Source: Dyella silvatica (lineage in GTDB: Bacteria; Pseudomonadota; Gammaproteobacteria; Xanthomonadales; Rhodanobacteraceae). From it: DNA of 61,076 bases. The notes beneath the pieces are model-generated. The model had not been told where the DNA came from and made no database searches. It saw only the letters and a list, made by a program, of their open reading frames with translations. A program made the position numbers and the translations under genes. Shown in pieces: positions 42,886-52,804 of the stretch (position 1 is its first letter; each line of letters opens with the position of its first letter). The stretch spans positions 1-61,076 of the forward strand of contig NZ_JAPDPE010000016.1 in the NCBI RefSeq assembly GCF_026283955.1. The letters are read 5' to 3'.

Positions 42886-43968
42886 TTACAGCTGTTCGCG
42901 GAAGGCGCGGTAAAGGTCCTTCCACTCCGCGCGTTCCTTCACCACGGTTTCCAGGTATTCGGTCCATACCGCCTGATCTTGCACCGGGTCTTTGACCACG
43001 GCGCCGATCATGCCTGCGGCCATGTCCGCCGGGCGCAGCTGGCCATCGCCGAAGTGCCCCGCCAAGGCCATGCCGTTGTTGATCACGGAGATCACCTCTG
43101 CGGTGGACAAGGTGGAGCTGGGCGATTTCAGCTTGGCTTTGCCGTCGGCGGTCTGCCCATTTCGCAGCTCACGGAAGATCTGCACGATGCGCTGGATTTC
43201 TTTCAGTGCGGGCGGCTCGGCAGGAAGCTCCAGGGCGCGCCCCAGTTCGGCCACGCGCTTGGTCACGATGGCGATTTCCTCTTCTTCGCTGGCCGGCACC
43301 GGCAAGATCACCGTATTGAAGCGACGCTTCAACGCGCTGGATAGTTCGTTGACGCCTTTGTCGCGATTGTTGGCCGTGGCGATCAGGCTGAACCCCCGCG
43401 TGGCCTGCACTTCGGAACCGAGCTCGGGAATCGGCAGAGTTTTTTCCGACAGCACGGTAATCAGTGCGTCCTGGACATCCGCCGGAATGCGCGTCAGTTC
43501 TTCGATGCGGGCGATCTTGCCGCGCTTCATTGCCTGCACCAGCGGGCTGGGTACCAAGGCCGCTTCGCTGGGTCCGTGCGCCAGCAGTTGCGCGTAGTTC
43601 CAGCCGTAGCGAATCTGTTCTTCGCTGGTGCCTGCCGTGCCTTGTACCAGTAGCGTGGAATCGCCGCTGATCGCCGCCGACAAGTGCTCGGATACCCAGG
43701 ATTTCGCCGTGCCGGGGACACCGAACAACAGCAGTGCGCGATCGGTGGCCAAGGTGGCCACGGCGATTTCCATCAGGCGCGGGTTGCCGATGTACTTGGG
43801 GCTAATTTCGAACCCGTTATCCAGCCGCCCACCCATCAGATAGTTGATGACGGCCCAGGGCGATAACAGCCAGTTCGCGGGACGCTGGCGCGTGTCCACC
43901 TTTTGCAGTTGTTCCAGTTCTTCGGCGAACTGATGCTCGGCGTGTTGGCGCAGGACGGTAGTGCTCAT
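42886..43968 (-). CDS. MoxR-type AAA+ ATPase (YehL-like)
   Basis: A 360-residue AAA+ ATPase. Walker A GVPGTAKS is at 83-90, the Walker B region at KIARIEELTRIPADVQDAL, and sensor 1 at FSLIATANNRD. GGAG precedes ATG 43968 by 6 nt. MoxR ATPases act with vWA proteins to assemble or load cofactors into complexes or to remodel them. Its start overlaps the end of the DUF5691 gene (ATGA). Confidence 0.88.
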   Translation of the reverse strand: MSTTVLRQHAEHQFAEELEQLQKVDTRQRPANWLLSPWAVINYLMGGRLDNGFEISPKYIGNPRLMEIAVATLATDRALLLFGVPGTAKSWVSEHLSAAISGDSTLLVQGTAGTSEEQIRYGWNYAQLLAHGPSEAALVPSPLVQAMKRGKIARIEELTRIPADVQDALITVLSEKTLPIPELGSEVQATRGFSLIATANNRDKGVNELSSALKRRFNTVILPVPASEEEEIAIVTKRVAELGRALELPAEPPALKEIQRIVQIFRELRNGQTADGKAKLKSPSSTLSTAEVISVINNGMALAGHFGDGQLRPADMAAGMIGAVVKDPVQDQAVWTEYLETVVKERAEWKDLYRAFREQL

Positions 43969-45506
43969 CGAAGCTCCGTAAACGGTCGGTCGGGGAGGGC
44001 ATACAGGGTGAGGCGAGCGGCCACGATGCGCTCGAACTCGTGGAGGCATTCGGTCATCGCGGCGGTCAGGTCGTCGCGACGAAGCAGGGGTTGCCATTGA
44101 TGCAGACTGTCGGGATGAAGCAAGCCGGCCAGTTCCAGCAATGGTGCACGTAGATGAATGCCATATCGAAGCTGATCACTTTCGAAACTCGCGCGCAGGC
44201 TGGGCAACAGTGCGACGGAGTACTCCAGCGTCAGCGTCTCGCCAGAGGCGAACGCGCCAACGATGGCGTTCAAAGCGCCGCTGCTTTGCAGTTGATCCAA
44301 CGAACGCGGCCAGTACCGCTCGCGTTGCGCCACCGGCAATAGCGCGAGTAGTTCCGACTTCCGTTCGGTGAATTCGGCTACATCTGAGCTAAGCATCGCT
44401 TCGATCCACACGGGATCGCTCGCTCCCACCCGCTGGCGCCAACCTCGATAAAGCGCCAAGGACCAGTCGGTTTTACCCGCCCAACCGATCAATGCCGTCG
44501 GTGACATGCCGGTGTGCGCGACCCACCACGACAACGGCACCTGTCGCACCAATTGATAAAGCCACCATGCGCGCTCGCCGAGCACATCGTGCTGCGGTCG
44601 GACAGCTTCGACCATTGCCCCGGCCCACGCGGGATCGACCGCCTGCGGCGCGTCGCATTGCCACGTACGTTGCAGCAGTCCGCGCTTGCTCGTCACCAGC
44701 TGTGCCAGCCAGGCACTCAAATGTCGGGCATGCGCGGATTCGGGCAACCGCGCCAGCAGCATCGCCGCGCTTTGTCGTACCTCGTTGCTGCGATCCTTGA
44801 GCAAAGGCTCCAGCACGACCGTGTCGAGCGGCTGCAAGCCGATGGCGAAGGCAGACACGAACTCGCCGCGCTCCTTTGCCCGCCATTCACTCATTTGAGC
44901 CAGAAACAAATCGCGCGCTTGCTGCGGGTCGCTGCCACGCAGCTGGCGGAAGTACGCCAGGCGCTGCTCGATGCTGCCTTCTTGCCAGATGCGGTCACCG
45001 TCATCGACGCCAGGTTCAAGCGATGACGCGTGCGTGGCGGCGTACTGCCAATCGGTACGCTGTCGCGCAAGCCAATGACCGCGCGCACCTAGCACTGGCA
45101 GCAATGCAGGGCGCAGTGCGGTGTTGCGCAGTCCACGTTCCAGCGCGGACGGCAACACCGACCAAGGCAAATGGTGTTCGTGATATGCCAGACGCAGGCA
45201 TGCTTCGTATTGCAGGCGCGGTGAACCGTCAGCAAAGATCTGGTTGCACAGGCTGCGCCAGGGATGATCTTGCGCGAGTCGCTGCGGATCCTCCGGTGCG
45301 GCCTGCCATGCTTCATTCGGCGCCGCTTCCAACGTGACCGCCGCGAGTCGGCATGCAGCCAAGGCACCCACCTTTCGACTGAAATCCAGCGCAGCATCGG
45401 CGGTGGTCAACGCCGGTTGCTCCAGCCATGCACCGATGGCGCCATCGGCCATGCCGGGCACGGCTTGATCGACACCGATCAGCGCCTGTTTCAACCAACT
45501 CGTCAT
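43965..45506 (-). CDS. DUF5691 family protein
   Basis: A 513-residue, mostly helical, Trp- and Leu-rich protein starting MTSWLKQALIGVDQAVP after GGGAGG. HEAT-like repeated helices are suggested (ERGLRNTALRPALLPVLGARG, and LEPLLKDRSNEVRQSAAMLLARLPESAHA), a scaffold appearance. There is no catalytic motif that I can see. It overlaps both neighbours by 4 bp, so translation is coupled and its subunit ratio is probably fixed. Confidence 0.75.
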   Translation of the reverse strand: MTSWLKQALIGVDQAVPGMADGAIGAWLEQPALTTADAALDFSRKVGALAACRLAAVTLEAAPNEAWQAAPEDPQRLAQDHPWRSLCNQIFADGSPRLQYEACLRLAYHEHHLPWSVLPSALERGLRNTALRPALLPVLGARGHWLARQRTDWQYAATHASSLEPGVDDGDRIWQEGSIEQRLAYFRQLRGSDPQQARDLFLAQMSEWRAKERGEFVSAFAIGLQPLDTVVLEPLLKDRSNEVRQSAAMLLARLPESAHARHLSAWLAQLVTSKRGLLQRTWQCDAPQAVDPAWAGAMVEAVRPQHDVLGERAWWLYQLVRQVPLSWWVAHTGMSPTALIGWAGKTDWSLALYRGWRQRVGASDPVWIEAMLSSDVAEFTERKSELLALLPVAQRERYWPRSLDQLQSSGALNAIVGAFASGETLTLEYSVALLPSLRASFESDQLRYGIHLRAPLLELAGLLHPDSLHQWQPLLRRDDLTAAMTECLHEFERIVAARLTLYALPDRPFTELR

Positions 45507-46846
45507 GCGCTGGCCTCCCAGATGCCGTCGCGTGCATCTTCGGCACACGAACGCGCCGACAAGGCATAAAGATGTTGCCCATCCCATTCACCCATGACGT
45601 GCACGGGGTGACCTCCGCTGAAGGCAAGCAGCGACCAGCCGGCTTCTTCACTCAGGCGCAGGGGGAAAACATGCTCCTGGGTCTGCAGCTGCCAACGCTG
45701 TTGATGCCATCGGGGTATCGCATCGCTCAACAGCATGGGCACGCAGGGCAGCCACGGATTTGCCGCGAAGCGAAGCGAGGCCGACTCGATCGACTCGGCT
45801 GCCCGCCCTTGTGGCCACGGCATCTTCCCGCCGGCAACCGCTTCGCTGGCTTGCGCCCGCAGCGGCACACTGCCGGGATAAAAGCTCAGCCGTGCCTGAT
45901 AAGTGACGCCGGTAAACCACGCGCTTTCCCAGCGTTTGCCCTGATAGGCGTAATCGAGCAGCAGGGCATCGCGACCGCTATCGCGGCCGCGTAGCCAGAC
46001 GCGGCGTTCGCTGAGTCGTTCGTCCTCGCTCGATGTGATTTGTCCCAGCACCAGCCACGCATCGTCGATGGAATCGCCCAGCGCGATGACTTCCTCGCGA
46101 TCCGGCGACCAGCCGAGCACGGCCCGCAAATCGGTCAGTCGGGCAGGCGACAGCTGGGCGCGGCGACTCACCGCCTCATTGACCAGTTGCAGCAGGCCGA
46201 ACTGCGCGATGACTTCTTCGTGCCGCTCCGACCCTGCCTTCATGGCCGCGAGCGCCTGTTCCAACGGTCGCGCCAGACCCGGCGCCTGCGCGTCGATCAT
46301 GCGCGCAGCCATCGCACGCCATTCTTGGCGCTGCCCCTGGCCAAAGCGCGCCAAGCCACGGCGAAACTGATCGGCGATCCAGCGCTGCAATTCAGTCGTG
46401 CCTGCCACGATTCGCTTCCAGCGCGCGGCTTCGCGCTTTTGCGCCGCGGCGGCCGCGGCTTCGGGATCGACGGGGACTTTGTCGGCGGCGGCCTGTTCTT
46501 TCTTGACCGCCTTGTCGCGGCGCGAAGCCAGCCATTCGCTGACCCAGATGGGCATGGCGGCATCGACTACCCGCGCATGCCCCTGTGCATAAAGCAGCAG
46601 CAGGGCGAGTCCGTGCTTGCAGGGAAATTTACGGCTGGGACAACTGCAGCGCGAGACCAGGGTGCCGAGTTCCACCTGGGTCTGATACGGCTTGCTGCCA
46701 CTGCCTTTGCACTCGCCCCACACCGCGTCGGCATGCATGCCCAGAGTCGGCCAGCTGGCATCCGACAGCAGCCCCAGGGCGGCTTTTGCCGAAGCGCTAT
46801 CGGGCGCCAGCGCCAGCACTTGATCTCGCGTCAACACAGCTGCCAT
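45503..46846 (-). CDS. SWIM zinc-finger protein (YehQ-like)
   Basis: A 447-residue protein whose SWIM finger is CSCPSRKFPCKHGLAL, with Cys67, Cys69, Cys76 and His78 as zinc ligands. SWIM fingers bind DNA, RNA or proteins. A charged, Ala/Lys-rich linker near residues 115-145 and a C-terminal half that is beta-rich follow. It is the first gene of the five-gene cassette, and a GGGAG stands rather far (14 nt) upstream of ATG 46846. Confidence 0.85.
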   Translation of the reverse strand: MAAVLTRDQVLALAPDSASAKAALGLLSDASWPTLGMHADAVWGECKGSGSKPYQTQVELGTLVSRCSCPSRKFPCKHGLALLLLYAQGHARVVDAAMPIWVSEWLASRRDKAVKKEQAAADKVPVDPEAAAAAAQKREAARWKRIVAGTTELQRWIADQFRRGLARFGQGQRQEWRAMAARMIDAQAPGLARPLEQALAAMKAGSERHEEVIAQFGLLQLVNEAVSRRAQLSPARLTDLRAVLGWSPDREEVIALGDSIDDAWLVLGQITSSEDERLSERRVWLRGRDSGRDALLLDYAYQGKRWESAWFTGVTYQARLSFYPGSVPLRAQASEAVAGGKMPWPQGRAAESIESASLRFAANPWLPCVPMLLSDAIPRWHQQRWQLQTQEHVFPLRLSEEAGWSLLAFSGGHPVHVMGEWDGQHLYALSARSCAEDARDGIWEASA

Positions 46847-46938
46847 GCGTGTATACGTGCTCCCTGCCGTTAGTTACCGCTGCAGTGGCCGAGCATAAAC
46901 CAACTGCATGACACTCGGCACGATGCCCGGCCCGCCAG

Positions 46939-47250
46939 CTAGCGGCGAATGACCTCGAAGCGGGCGCGGCAGCCGCGATCGACCCAGATGCCACGACGAT
47001 TCCAGCCCCAGCTGCGCCCTTCGACACAATCGCTTACCGATTCTTGCCGACGCAAGCGCACGTCGTCGTAGCGGCCGATATCGATGGAGCATTGACGATA
47101 GGCATTGGACTGGCTGTCACATGAGATCTCTTGCGAGCGATCCCAGTCGTGATCCGGGCGGCCGGGGCGGTCGTGCCCGGGTTCGTAAGGTGCGGCGGCA
47201 CACGCTGTCAGCAAGAGGCAGACCCCGAGCGGTACGAGTGAACGGAACAT
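46939..47250 (-). CDS. DUF3011 lipoprotein
   Basis: A 103-residue lipoprotein: leader with lipobox LTAC, a short charged linker, then the DUF3011 block CDSQSNAYRQCSIDIGRYDDVRL, then SWGWNRRGIWVDRGCRARFEV with four spaced cysteines. AAGGAA precedes ATG 47250. DUF3011 is frequent in xanthomonads, with unknown function; the cysteines suggest a small disulfide-stabilised carbohydrate- or surface-binding fold. The 241 bp towards mnmE hold no further gene. Confidence 0.78.
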   Translation of the reverse strand: MFRSLVPLGVCLLLTACAAAPYEPGHDRPGRPDHDWDRSQEISCDSQSNAYRQCSIDIGRYDDVRLRRQESVSDCVEGRSWGWNRRGIWVDRGCRARFEVIRR

Positions 47251-47491
47251 CGATGATTTCCTTGTGAGGTGAGCAGGCACCACACACCGCGTTTGGCGGT
47301 ATGACGCGTCGGGCGACCAAAGAGTTATCAAGGGGGAGTGTCGCCAACGATGGTCGCAAGCCATCCACTTCATTGCTCGATATTCCATGAGCGGACAGCA
47401 TGCGCAAACGATGTGTGCAGAGCGATTCCAGTGTCTGCAAAAGGGCTTAAGAACACCTTAAACCGCGCGTCCGCGAACTGTGCTTGAGCGG

Positions 47492-48850
47492 TTATTTGCC
47501 GATACAGAACGAGCTGAAGATCGCGCCGAGCAGATCATCGCTGCTGTAGTTGCCGGTGATTTCGCCGAGTGCGTGCTGGGCCTGGCGCAGCTCTTCGGCG
47601 GCAAGCTCGCCGGCACGCGACGTGTCGAGCACATGAGCCGTATGTTCGAGATGGGCAGCCACTTGCTGCAAGGCGAGTACATGGCGGCGGCGCGCGCTGA
47701 ACGCACCTTCGCCACTGCCGGCGCCTGCCAGCTGCTTGAGATGTTCGCGCAACGCATCGAGGCCGGCGCCGGTTTTCGCCGAAGCCCATAGCCAGGTGGC
47801 GTTGTCGCGTCGTTCTTGATGGGCAACGGTGTGGTGTTCACCCGCGTGATCGATGTCGATCTTGTTGACCAGCACCAGGCGTTCGACGCCGGCAGGCAGT
47901 TCGGCCAACAGGCTGAGATCGTCGTTGGCGTTTTGTGCGTCGGTCACCAGCAACGCGACATCCGCCCGTGCGAGTTCACCATGTGCACGGCGCACGCCTT
48001 CGCGTTCCACTGGGTCGCTGGTATCGCGCAGGCCTGCGGTATCGGCCAGTTCGAGCGCAATTCCATCGAGACTCAATTGCTCGCGCAACACGTCGCGGGT
48101 GGTGCCGGCAATGTCGGTGACGATGGCGCGTTCGTTGCCGGCCAGGGTATTGAGCAGGCTGGACTTGCCTGCGTTCGGGCGCCCGATGATCGCCACGCGC
48201 AAGCCGTCATTGAGACGAAGACCGCGCTGCGCTTCGTGCCATAGCTCGGCGAGTTCCGCCCGCAGGGCTTCGAGTTGGCGGACGATGGCGGGATCGGCGA
48301 GAAAGTCGATTTCTTCTTCGGGAAAATCAATCGCCGCTTCGATATGCACGCGCAAGGCGATCAAGGCTTGCAACAAGGTTTCGACCTTGCGCGAAAAAAC
48401 TCCTTCCATCGAACGCAGTGCAGCGCGTGCACCAGCTTGCGAGCGCGCGGCGATCAGGTCGGCCACCGCCTCAGCCTGGGCCAGATCGAGTTTTCCATTG
48501 AGAAACGCCCGCTCGGTGAATTCACCGGGCCGCGCCAGCCGTGCACCGAGCTGGCAGACCCGTCGCAGCAACGCATCCAGCAGCACCGCGCTGCCGTGGC
48601 CTTGCAACTCCAGCACATGTTCGCCGGTATACGAGGCGGGGGCAGGGAAGTACAACAACAGGCCGCGGTCGATCAGCGTGTCGTCGTCGTCGCGAAATGC
48701 CGCGAAGTGGGCGAATCGCGGTCGAGGGGCGCGACCGAGCAAGGTTTGCGCAATCGCCGGTACCGCCGGACCCGACACACGCAACACACCCACGCCGGCG
48801 GCGCCCGGCGCACTGGCGATTGCGGTGATGGTGTCGGTGTTTGCGCTCAT
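47492..48850 (-). CDS. mnmE: tRNA modification GTPase MnmE (TrmE)
   Basis: A 452-residue GTPase that with MnmG places a 5-aminomethyl or carboxymethylaminomethyl group on wobble U34. The folate-binding N-terminal domain (DTITAIASAPGAAGVGVLRVSG) leads to the G domain (GRPNAGKSSLLN, DIAGTTRD, DTAGLRD) and the C-terminal catalytic CIGK. All key elements are present. Downstream of yidC but behind a terminator. Confidence 0.97.
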   Translation of the reverse strand: MSANTDTITAIASAPGAAGVGVLRVSGPAVPAIAQTLLGRAPRPRFAHFAAFRDDDDTLIDRGLLLYFPAPASYTGEHVLELQGHGSAVLLDALLRRVCQLGARLARPGEFTERAFLNGKLDLAQAEAVADLIAARSQAGARAALRSMEGVFSRKVETLLQALIALRVHIEAAIDFPEEEIDFLADPAIVRQLEALRAELAELWHEAQRGLRLNDGLRVAIIGRPNAGKSSLLNTLAGNERAIVTDIAGTTRDVLREQLSLDGIALELADTAGLRDTSDPVEREGVRRAHGELARADVALLVTDAQNANDDLSLLAELPAGVERLVLVNKIDIDHAGEHHTVAHQERRDNATWLWASAKTGAGLDALREHLKQLAGAGSGEGAFSARRRHVLALQQVAAHLEHTAHVLDTSRAGELAAEELRQAQHALGEITGNYSSDDLLGAIFSSFCIGK

Positions 48851-48899
48851 GCTGTCCGGGGAATGGGGAACGGAAAGATTATTGCTGAGCCGAGCAAAG

Positions 48900-48923
48900 A
48901 AAAGGCCGCATCAGCGGCCTTTT
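48900..48923 (-). terminator. Rho-independent terminator between yidC and mnmE
   Basis: AAAAGGCCGC and GCGGCCTTTT form a perfect 10-bp stem over a 4-nt loop, 4 bp after the yidC stop; on the minus strand the T-run continues TTTTCTTTG. Confidence 0.75.
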
Positions 48924-48926
48924 CGA

Positions 48927-50660
48927 TCAAGCGGTTTTGGCTTTCAGATCGGCTCGATCGACCGAGCGAGTGATGTACCACTGCTGCGCCAGGCTGGTCG
49001 CACCGTTGACCACCCAGTACAGCACCAAGCCGGCAGGGAAGAAGAAGAACATTACGCCGAACATGATCGGCATTACCTTCATCATCTTCGCTTGCGCCGG
49101 GTCCATGCCCGGGGCGGGCGGGGTCAGCCATTGCGTGGCCAGCATCACCAGCACATACAGCACCGGCAAGACGAACATCGGATCGGGCGCGGACAAGTCA
49201 TGCAGCCAGCCGAAGAACGGTGCATGGCGCAACTCGACGCTTTCCATCAGCACGCGATACAGACCGAAGAACACCGGCATGGTCACCAGGATCGGCAGGC
49301 AGCCCGACATCGGGTTGACCTTCTCTTTCTTGTACAGCTCCATCATGGCCTGCTGCATCTTCATCTTGTCGTCGCCGTAACGCTCTTTAAGCGCGGTGAC
49401 GCGAGGCTGCAGTTTGCGCATCTTGGCGCCGGAGCGGAACTGCGTGGCGGTGAGCTTCCACAGCGCGGCCTTGAGCAGCAGCACCAGCAGAATGATCGCC
49501 ACCCCCCAGTTGCCGCTGATCGCATGCAACTTGGACAGCAGCCAATGCAGAGGCTGTGCCACCACGGTCAGCCAACCGTAATTGGTCGACAACTCAAGAC
49601 CCGGTGCCACCAGATCCAGCGTGCCTTGCAGTTTCGGGCCGATGTACAAGCGTGAACTGCTGCTGGCGCTTTGGCCTGCGGCCACGCTGATCGAGGGGCC
49701 CAGCGTGCGGATCAAATAGATCGGCTGCGCTGTATCGGGATTGATTTCGCTGGTGGTGTAAGTGGTCGCATCCTGCGCCGACGGAATCCAGGCGACGAAG
49801 AAGTAATGCTGCAGCATCGCCGCCCAGCCACCAGTGATCGGCCGGTTCAGCGGTTTCTTCTGGAAATCGGTGAAGGGCAGCGATTCGAACTTGTCCTGCG
49901 GGCTGTACCAGGCGGCGCCAAAGAAACTATGCGAGGCCGGGTCACTGAAGTTCTGCCACCAGCTCTTGGTACCTGCCGGCGCTACACGCTGCATCTGCTC
50001 GTAGGCATTGCCGGTCCAGGTGGCGCTAGCACCATTGTCGATGCGCTGAGCAAGATCGATGACATAACTGCCGCGCTTAAGCGTAAAGGTCTTGATGACC
50101 TTGAGCCCGCTGGCGTCCTGCCAGGTGAGGTCCACTTTCAGTTCGTTCTGGCCGTCAACCAGCTGGTAGCTGCTCTGCGCGCTCTGGAAAATCGACAGAT
50201 GCGTAGGCGCACTCGGCGTATTGGCGGCTTGCACGGTGGTCAGACCGCTTTGCGCCACGAAGTAGTGCACGCGCTCATCGTCGAGCAAGCGCACCGGCGC
50301 CGGATCGGGCTGTTTCTTGGTGCGCGGCTCCGACGGGTAGCTGAGCAACTCGGAGCGCACCACGCTACCGCCGCGGGTATCCACGGTCAGGCGCAACACG
50401 TCGGTACTGATGGTGATCAGCTGTGCGGTGGCGCTGGCGGTGTCCGTCGTGGGGGCAACGCCGGCCGCAGGCACGACCGCCGCCGCACCTGCGGTAGCGC
50501 CGGGCACGCTGCCATCGGCAGTCGGCACAGCCGCGGCGCTACTGGCTGCGGCTACGGAGCTTGGCGCGGGATGCGGGGCGTAATCCTTCTCCCAGGCCAT
50601 GAATAGCAGGTAGGCCACGGCCAGCAGGGCGAAGATAAGAAACGTGCGCGTTTGATTCAT
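48927..50660 (-). CDS. yidC: Membrane protein insertase YidC
   Basis: A 577-residue insertase. TM1 (TFLIFALLAVAYLLFMAWE) is followed by an Ala-rich linker and a periplasmic domain to about residue 350, then five membrane helices including SGNWGVAIILLVLLLKAALWKLT. KMRKLQPRVTALKERYGDDKMKMQQAMMELY is the cytoplasmic hairpin with its conserved acidic and basic residues. The usual rpmH-rnpA-yidD-yidC order is here without yidD: only 63 bp separate yidC from rnpA. Confidence 0.97.
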   Translation of the reverse strand: MNQTRTFLIFALLAVAYLLFMAWEKDYAPHPAPSSVAAASSAAAVPTADGSVPGATAGAAAVVPAAGVAPTTDTASATAQLITISTDVLRLTVDTRGGSVVRSELLSYPSEPRTKKQPDPAPVRLLDDERVHYFVAQSGLTTVQAANTPSAPTHLSIFQSAQSSYQLVDGQNELKVDLTWQDASGLKVIKTFTLKRGSYVIDLAQRIDNGASATWTGNAYEQMQRVAPAGTKSWWQNFSDPASHSFFGAAWYSPQDKFESLPFTDFQKKPLNRPITGGWAAMLQHYFFVAWIPSAQDATTYTTSEINPDTAQPIYLIRTLGPSISVAAGQSASSSSRLYIGPKLQGTLDLVAPGLELSTNYGWLTVVAQPLHWLLSKLHAISGNWGVAIILLVLLLKAALWKLTATQFRSGAKMRKLQPRVTALKERYGDDKMKMQQAMMELYKKEKVNPMSGCLPILVTMPVFFGLYRVLMESVELRHAPFFGWLHDLSAPDPMFVLPVLYVLVMLATQWLTPPAPGMDPAQAKMMKVMPIMFGVMFFFFPAGLVLYWVVNGATSLAQQWYITRSVDRADLKAKTA

Positions 50661-50723
50661 CGCAAAGCAGATCCGGTGTAAGACGCTGCGACACCGGGCC
50701 GCGGCGAGACGGTTAGAAATAGG

Positions 50724-51104
50724 TCAGCGAGCGATTGTGCCGGTCGCTTCTGTTGGCTTCAACGGCTTGAGCTTGGCCCACAGGGCGTCGAGCTCTGCAA
50801 GCAATTGATTGCCAGACATGGCAACCACTTGTTCTCGGGCCAACACCATAAGATCAACCGCGGGTAATTCATGCTGGATGCGACGAAACGACTCGCGCAC
50901 CAGTCGCTTGATTCGATTGCGCTCCACCGCCAGCTTGGACACTCGCTTGGAGATGGCCAGGCCCAGCCTGGCATGGCCAAGCTCGTTGTTACGATAGCGC
51001 ACAGAAAAACAGCGGCCGCCGAAGCGACCGCTGGCATGACTTAAAGCAGCAAAATCACCAGCGCGGCGGAGCCGCGCTTCGCGCGGCAGACCGGCGGCAC
51101 GCAT
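50724..51104 (-). CDS. rnpA: Ribonuclease P protein component
   Basis: A 126-residue basic protein that helps the RNase P RNA cut tRNA 5' leaders. The RNR motif lies in AVERNRIKRLVRESFRR. The N-terminus LPREARLRRAGDFAAL fits xanthomonad RnpA. It begins 14 bp after the rpmH stop with no clear ribosome site, so translation is probably coupled to rpmH. Confidence 0.95.
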   Translation of the reverse strand: MRAAGLPREARLRRAGDFAALSHASGRFGGRCFSVRYRNNELGHARLGLAISKRVSKLAVERNRIKRLVRESFRRIQHELPAVDLMVLAREQVVAMSGNQLLAELDALWAKLKPLKPTEATGTIAR

Positions 51105-51118
51105 CAGCAGCGTGCCGT

Positions 51119-51256
51119 TTACGGGATCAGGCGCTTACGACCCTTGGCGCGACGCGCCTTCAGGATCTTGCGACCATAGGCGGTAGCCATGCGGGCACGA
51201 AAGCCGTGGGTGCGGGCGCGTTTGAGCTTGCTGGGCTGGAAGGTCCGCTTCGACAT
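51119..51256 (-). CDS. rpmH: 50S ribosomal protein L34
   Basis: A 45-residue basic protein read from ATG 51256 after a strong AGGAGG. It starts [20 protein letters not shown] and continues [19 protein letters not shown], the L34 pattern with the nearly invariant RTFQPS and HGFRARM blocks. Upstream of rnpA in the same transcript. It is short, so easily missed. Confidence 0.98.
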   Translation of the reverse strand: MSKRTFQPSKLKRARTHGFRARMATAYGRKILKARRAKGRKRLIP

Positions 51257-51274
51257 GGCTTCCTCCTGTAGGTA

Positions 51275-51374
51275 TGTGGATAAAAAGGTTGGAGATTATG
51301 CGAGGCAATCGGCAGCGCTGTCAAATCCACGGTATTTACCGCCTGAAACAACCTGTGGATAATTTTGTGGATAT
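51275..51374. promoter_or_regulatory. Cluster of three DnaA boxes upstream of dnaA
   Basis: TGTGGATAA at 51275-51283 and 51354-51362 are exact complements of TTATCCACA; TGTGGATAT at 51366-51374 differs by one base. The last two lie 3 bp apart. Position between rpmH and dnaA suggests autoregulation of dnaA and possibly part of a bipartite origin. Confidence 0.7.
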
Positions 51375-51457
51375 CCCATGCCGATCCGCCATCTGCCTGC
51401 GCTAGACTAGCCGGTCACCCTGCGCGCAAGCGCCCTTTCTAGTGGTTGAGTTTATTC

Positions 51458-52804
51458 ATGAGTGACTTATGGCGGCGCTGTCTGGAGCGTCTTGAGGGCG
51501 AATTGAGCGCCGAGGATCTGCACACCTGGCTGATGCCTCTGCAGGCCCGCGACGACATGCACGGCTTACAGCTGTTTGCGCCCAATCCATACACTCTGGA
51601 CACCGTGCGAGAGCGTTACTTGCCTCGTATCGAAGCGATGTTGGAGCAATTGACCGGTCACGTGCTGACGGTACGGCTGGAGGTCGGTTCGAGCGCGCCA
51701 CGCCAGGTCGCCAAGCCACCGGCGTCCATGCCGCGGCCGGCCACCGTGGCCGAACCGCCGGCGCCGCCCGCGGCGCCCACGTTCAATCACAACCTGGACC
51801 CGCATTACACCTTCGAAACCTTTGTCGAGGGTAAGTCCAATCAGCTCGGCAAGGCAGCCGCCATGCAGGTGGCGACCAATCCTGGCCGTGCTTACAACCC
51901 CTTGTTGCTGTACGGCGGCACCGGTCTGGGCAAGACCCATTTGATGCACGCTGCGGGCAATCTCATGCGTGAGCGCAACCCCGGCTGCAAGGTGATGTAC
52001 CTGCGTTCGGAGCAGTTCGTCGGCTCGATGATCGAGGCCTTGCGCGCCAAAAGCATGGACGAGTTCAAGCGGCGCTTCCGCTCGGTCGACGCGTTGTTGA
52101 TCGACGACATCCAGTTCTTTGCCGGCAAAGACACCACGCAGGAAGAGTTTTTCCATACGTTCAATGCGTTGTTCGAGTCCAAGCAGCAAATCATCCTGAC
52201 CTGCGACCGCTACCCGAAAGAGGTCGACAAGCTCGAGCCGCGGCTGAAATCGCGCCTGGGTTGGGGCCTGAGCGTGGCGATCGAGCCGCCTGATTTCGAG
52301 ACGCGTGCGGCGATCTTACTGTCCAAAGCCCACGACAAAGGCGTGGATGTGAGCGAAAGCGTGGCGATGCTGCTGGCCAAGCGCATTCGCTCGAACGTGC
52401 GAGATCTGGAAGGCGCGTTGAACACGCTGGCGGCGCGCGCCAACTTCTACGGCAAGCCGATCACCACCGAGTTTGCCGAGGAAACCTTACGCGACCTGCT
52501 GGCGACGCATGCGCAGGCGGTGACCGTGCCGAACATCCAGAAGACCGTGGCCGATTACTACCAGGTACGCCTGCAGGACCTGCTCTCGAAGCGGCGAGTG
52601 CGCTCCCTGGCACGCCCGCGGCAGATGGCCATGTCGCTGTCCAAAGAACTGACCGAGCACAGCCTGCCGGAAATCGGCGACGCGTTCGGTGGCCGTGACC
52701 ACACCACGGTGCTGCATGCCTGCCGCACGATCCGCAAATTGTGCGAAACCGACACGCGTATGCGTCAGGACTGGGAACAGCTGATCCGCATCCTCACCGG
52801 CTAG
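51458..52804 (+). CDS. dnaA: Chromosomal replication initiator DnaA
   Basis: A 448-residue initiator. Domain I ([27 protein letters not shown]) is followed by a Pro/Ala-rich linker and the AAA+ domain with [22 protein letters not shown], then domain IV with the DnaA-box contact [18 protein letters not shown] 51458 begins the conserved sequence; the TTG four codons earlier is less likely. First of dnaA-dnaN-recF-gyrB. Confidence 0.98.
   Translation: MSDLWRRCLERLEGELSAEDLHTWLMPLQARDDMHGLQLFAPNPYTLDTVRERYLPRIEAMLEQLTGHVLTVRLEVGSSAPRQVAKPPASMPRPATVAEPPAPPAAPTFNHNLDPHYTFETFVEGKSNQLGKAAAMQVATNPGRAYNPLLLYGGTGLGKTHLMHAAGNLMRERNPGCKVMYLRSEQFVGSMIEALRAKSMDEFKRRFRSVDALLIDDIQFFAGKDTTQEEFFHTFNALFESKQQIILTCDRYPKEVDKLEPRLKSRLGWGLSVAIEPPDFETRAAILLSKAHDKGVDVSESVAMLLAKRIRSNVRDLEGALNTLAARANFYGKPITTEFAEETLRDLLATHAQAVTVPNIQKTVADYYQVRLQDLLSKRRVRSLARPRQMAMSLSKELTEHSLPEIGDAFGGRDHTTVLHACRTIRKLCETDTRMRQDWEQLIRILTG

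Noticed and set aside
47853-49655. A 600-codon gene on the plus strand across mnmE and yidC
   Set aside because: It is antisense to two certain genes, spans their terminator and reads as low-complexity Arg/Ser/Ala, a shadow of GC-rich codons.
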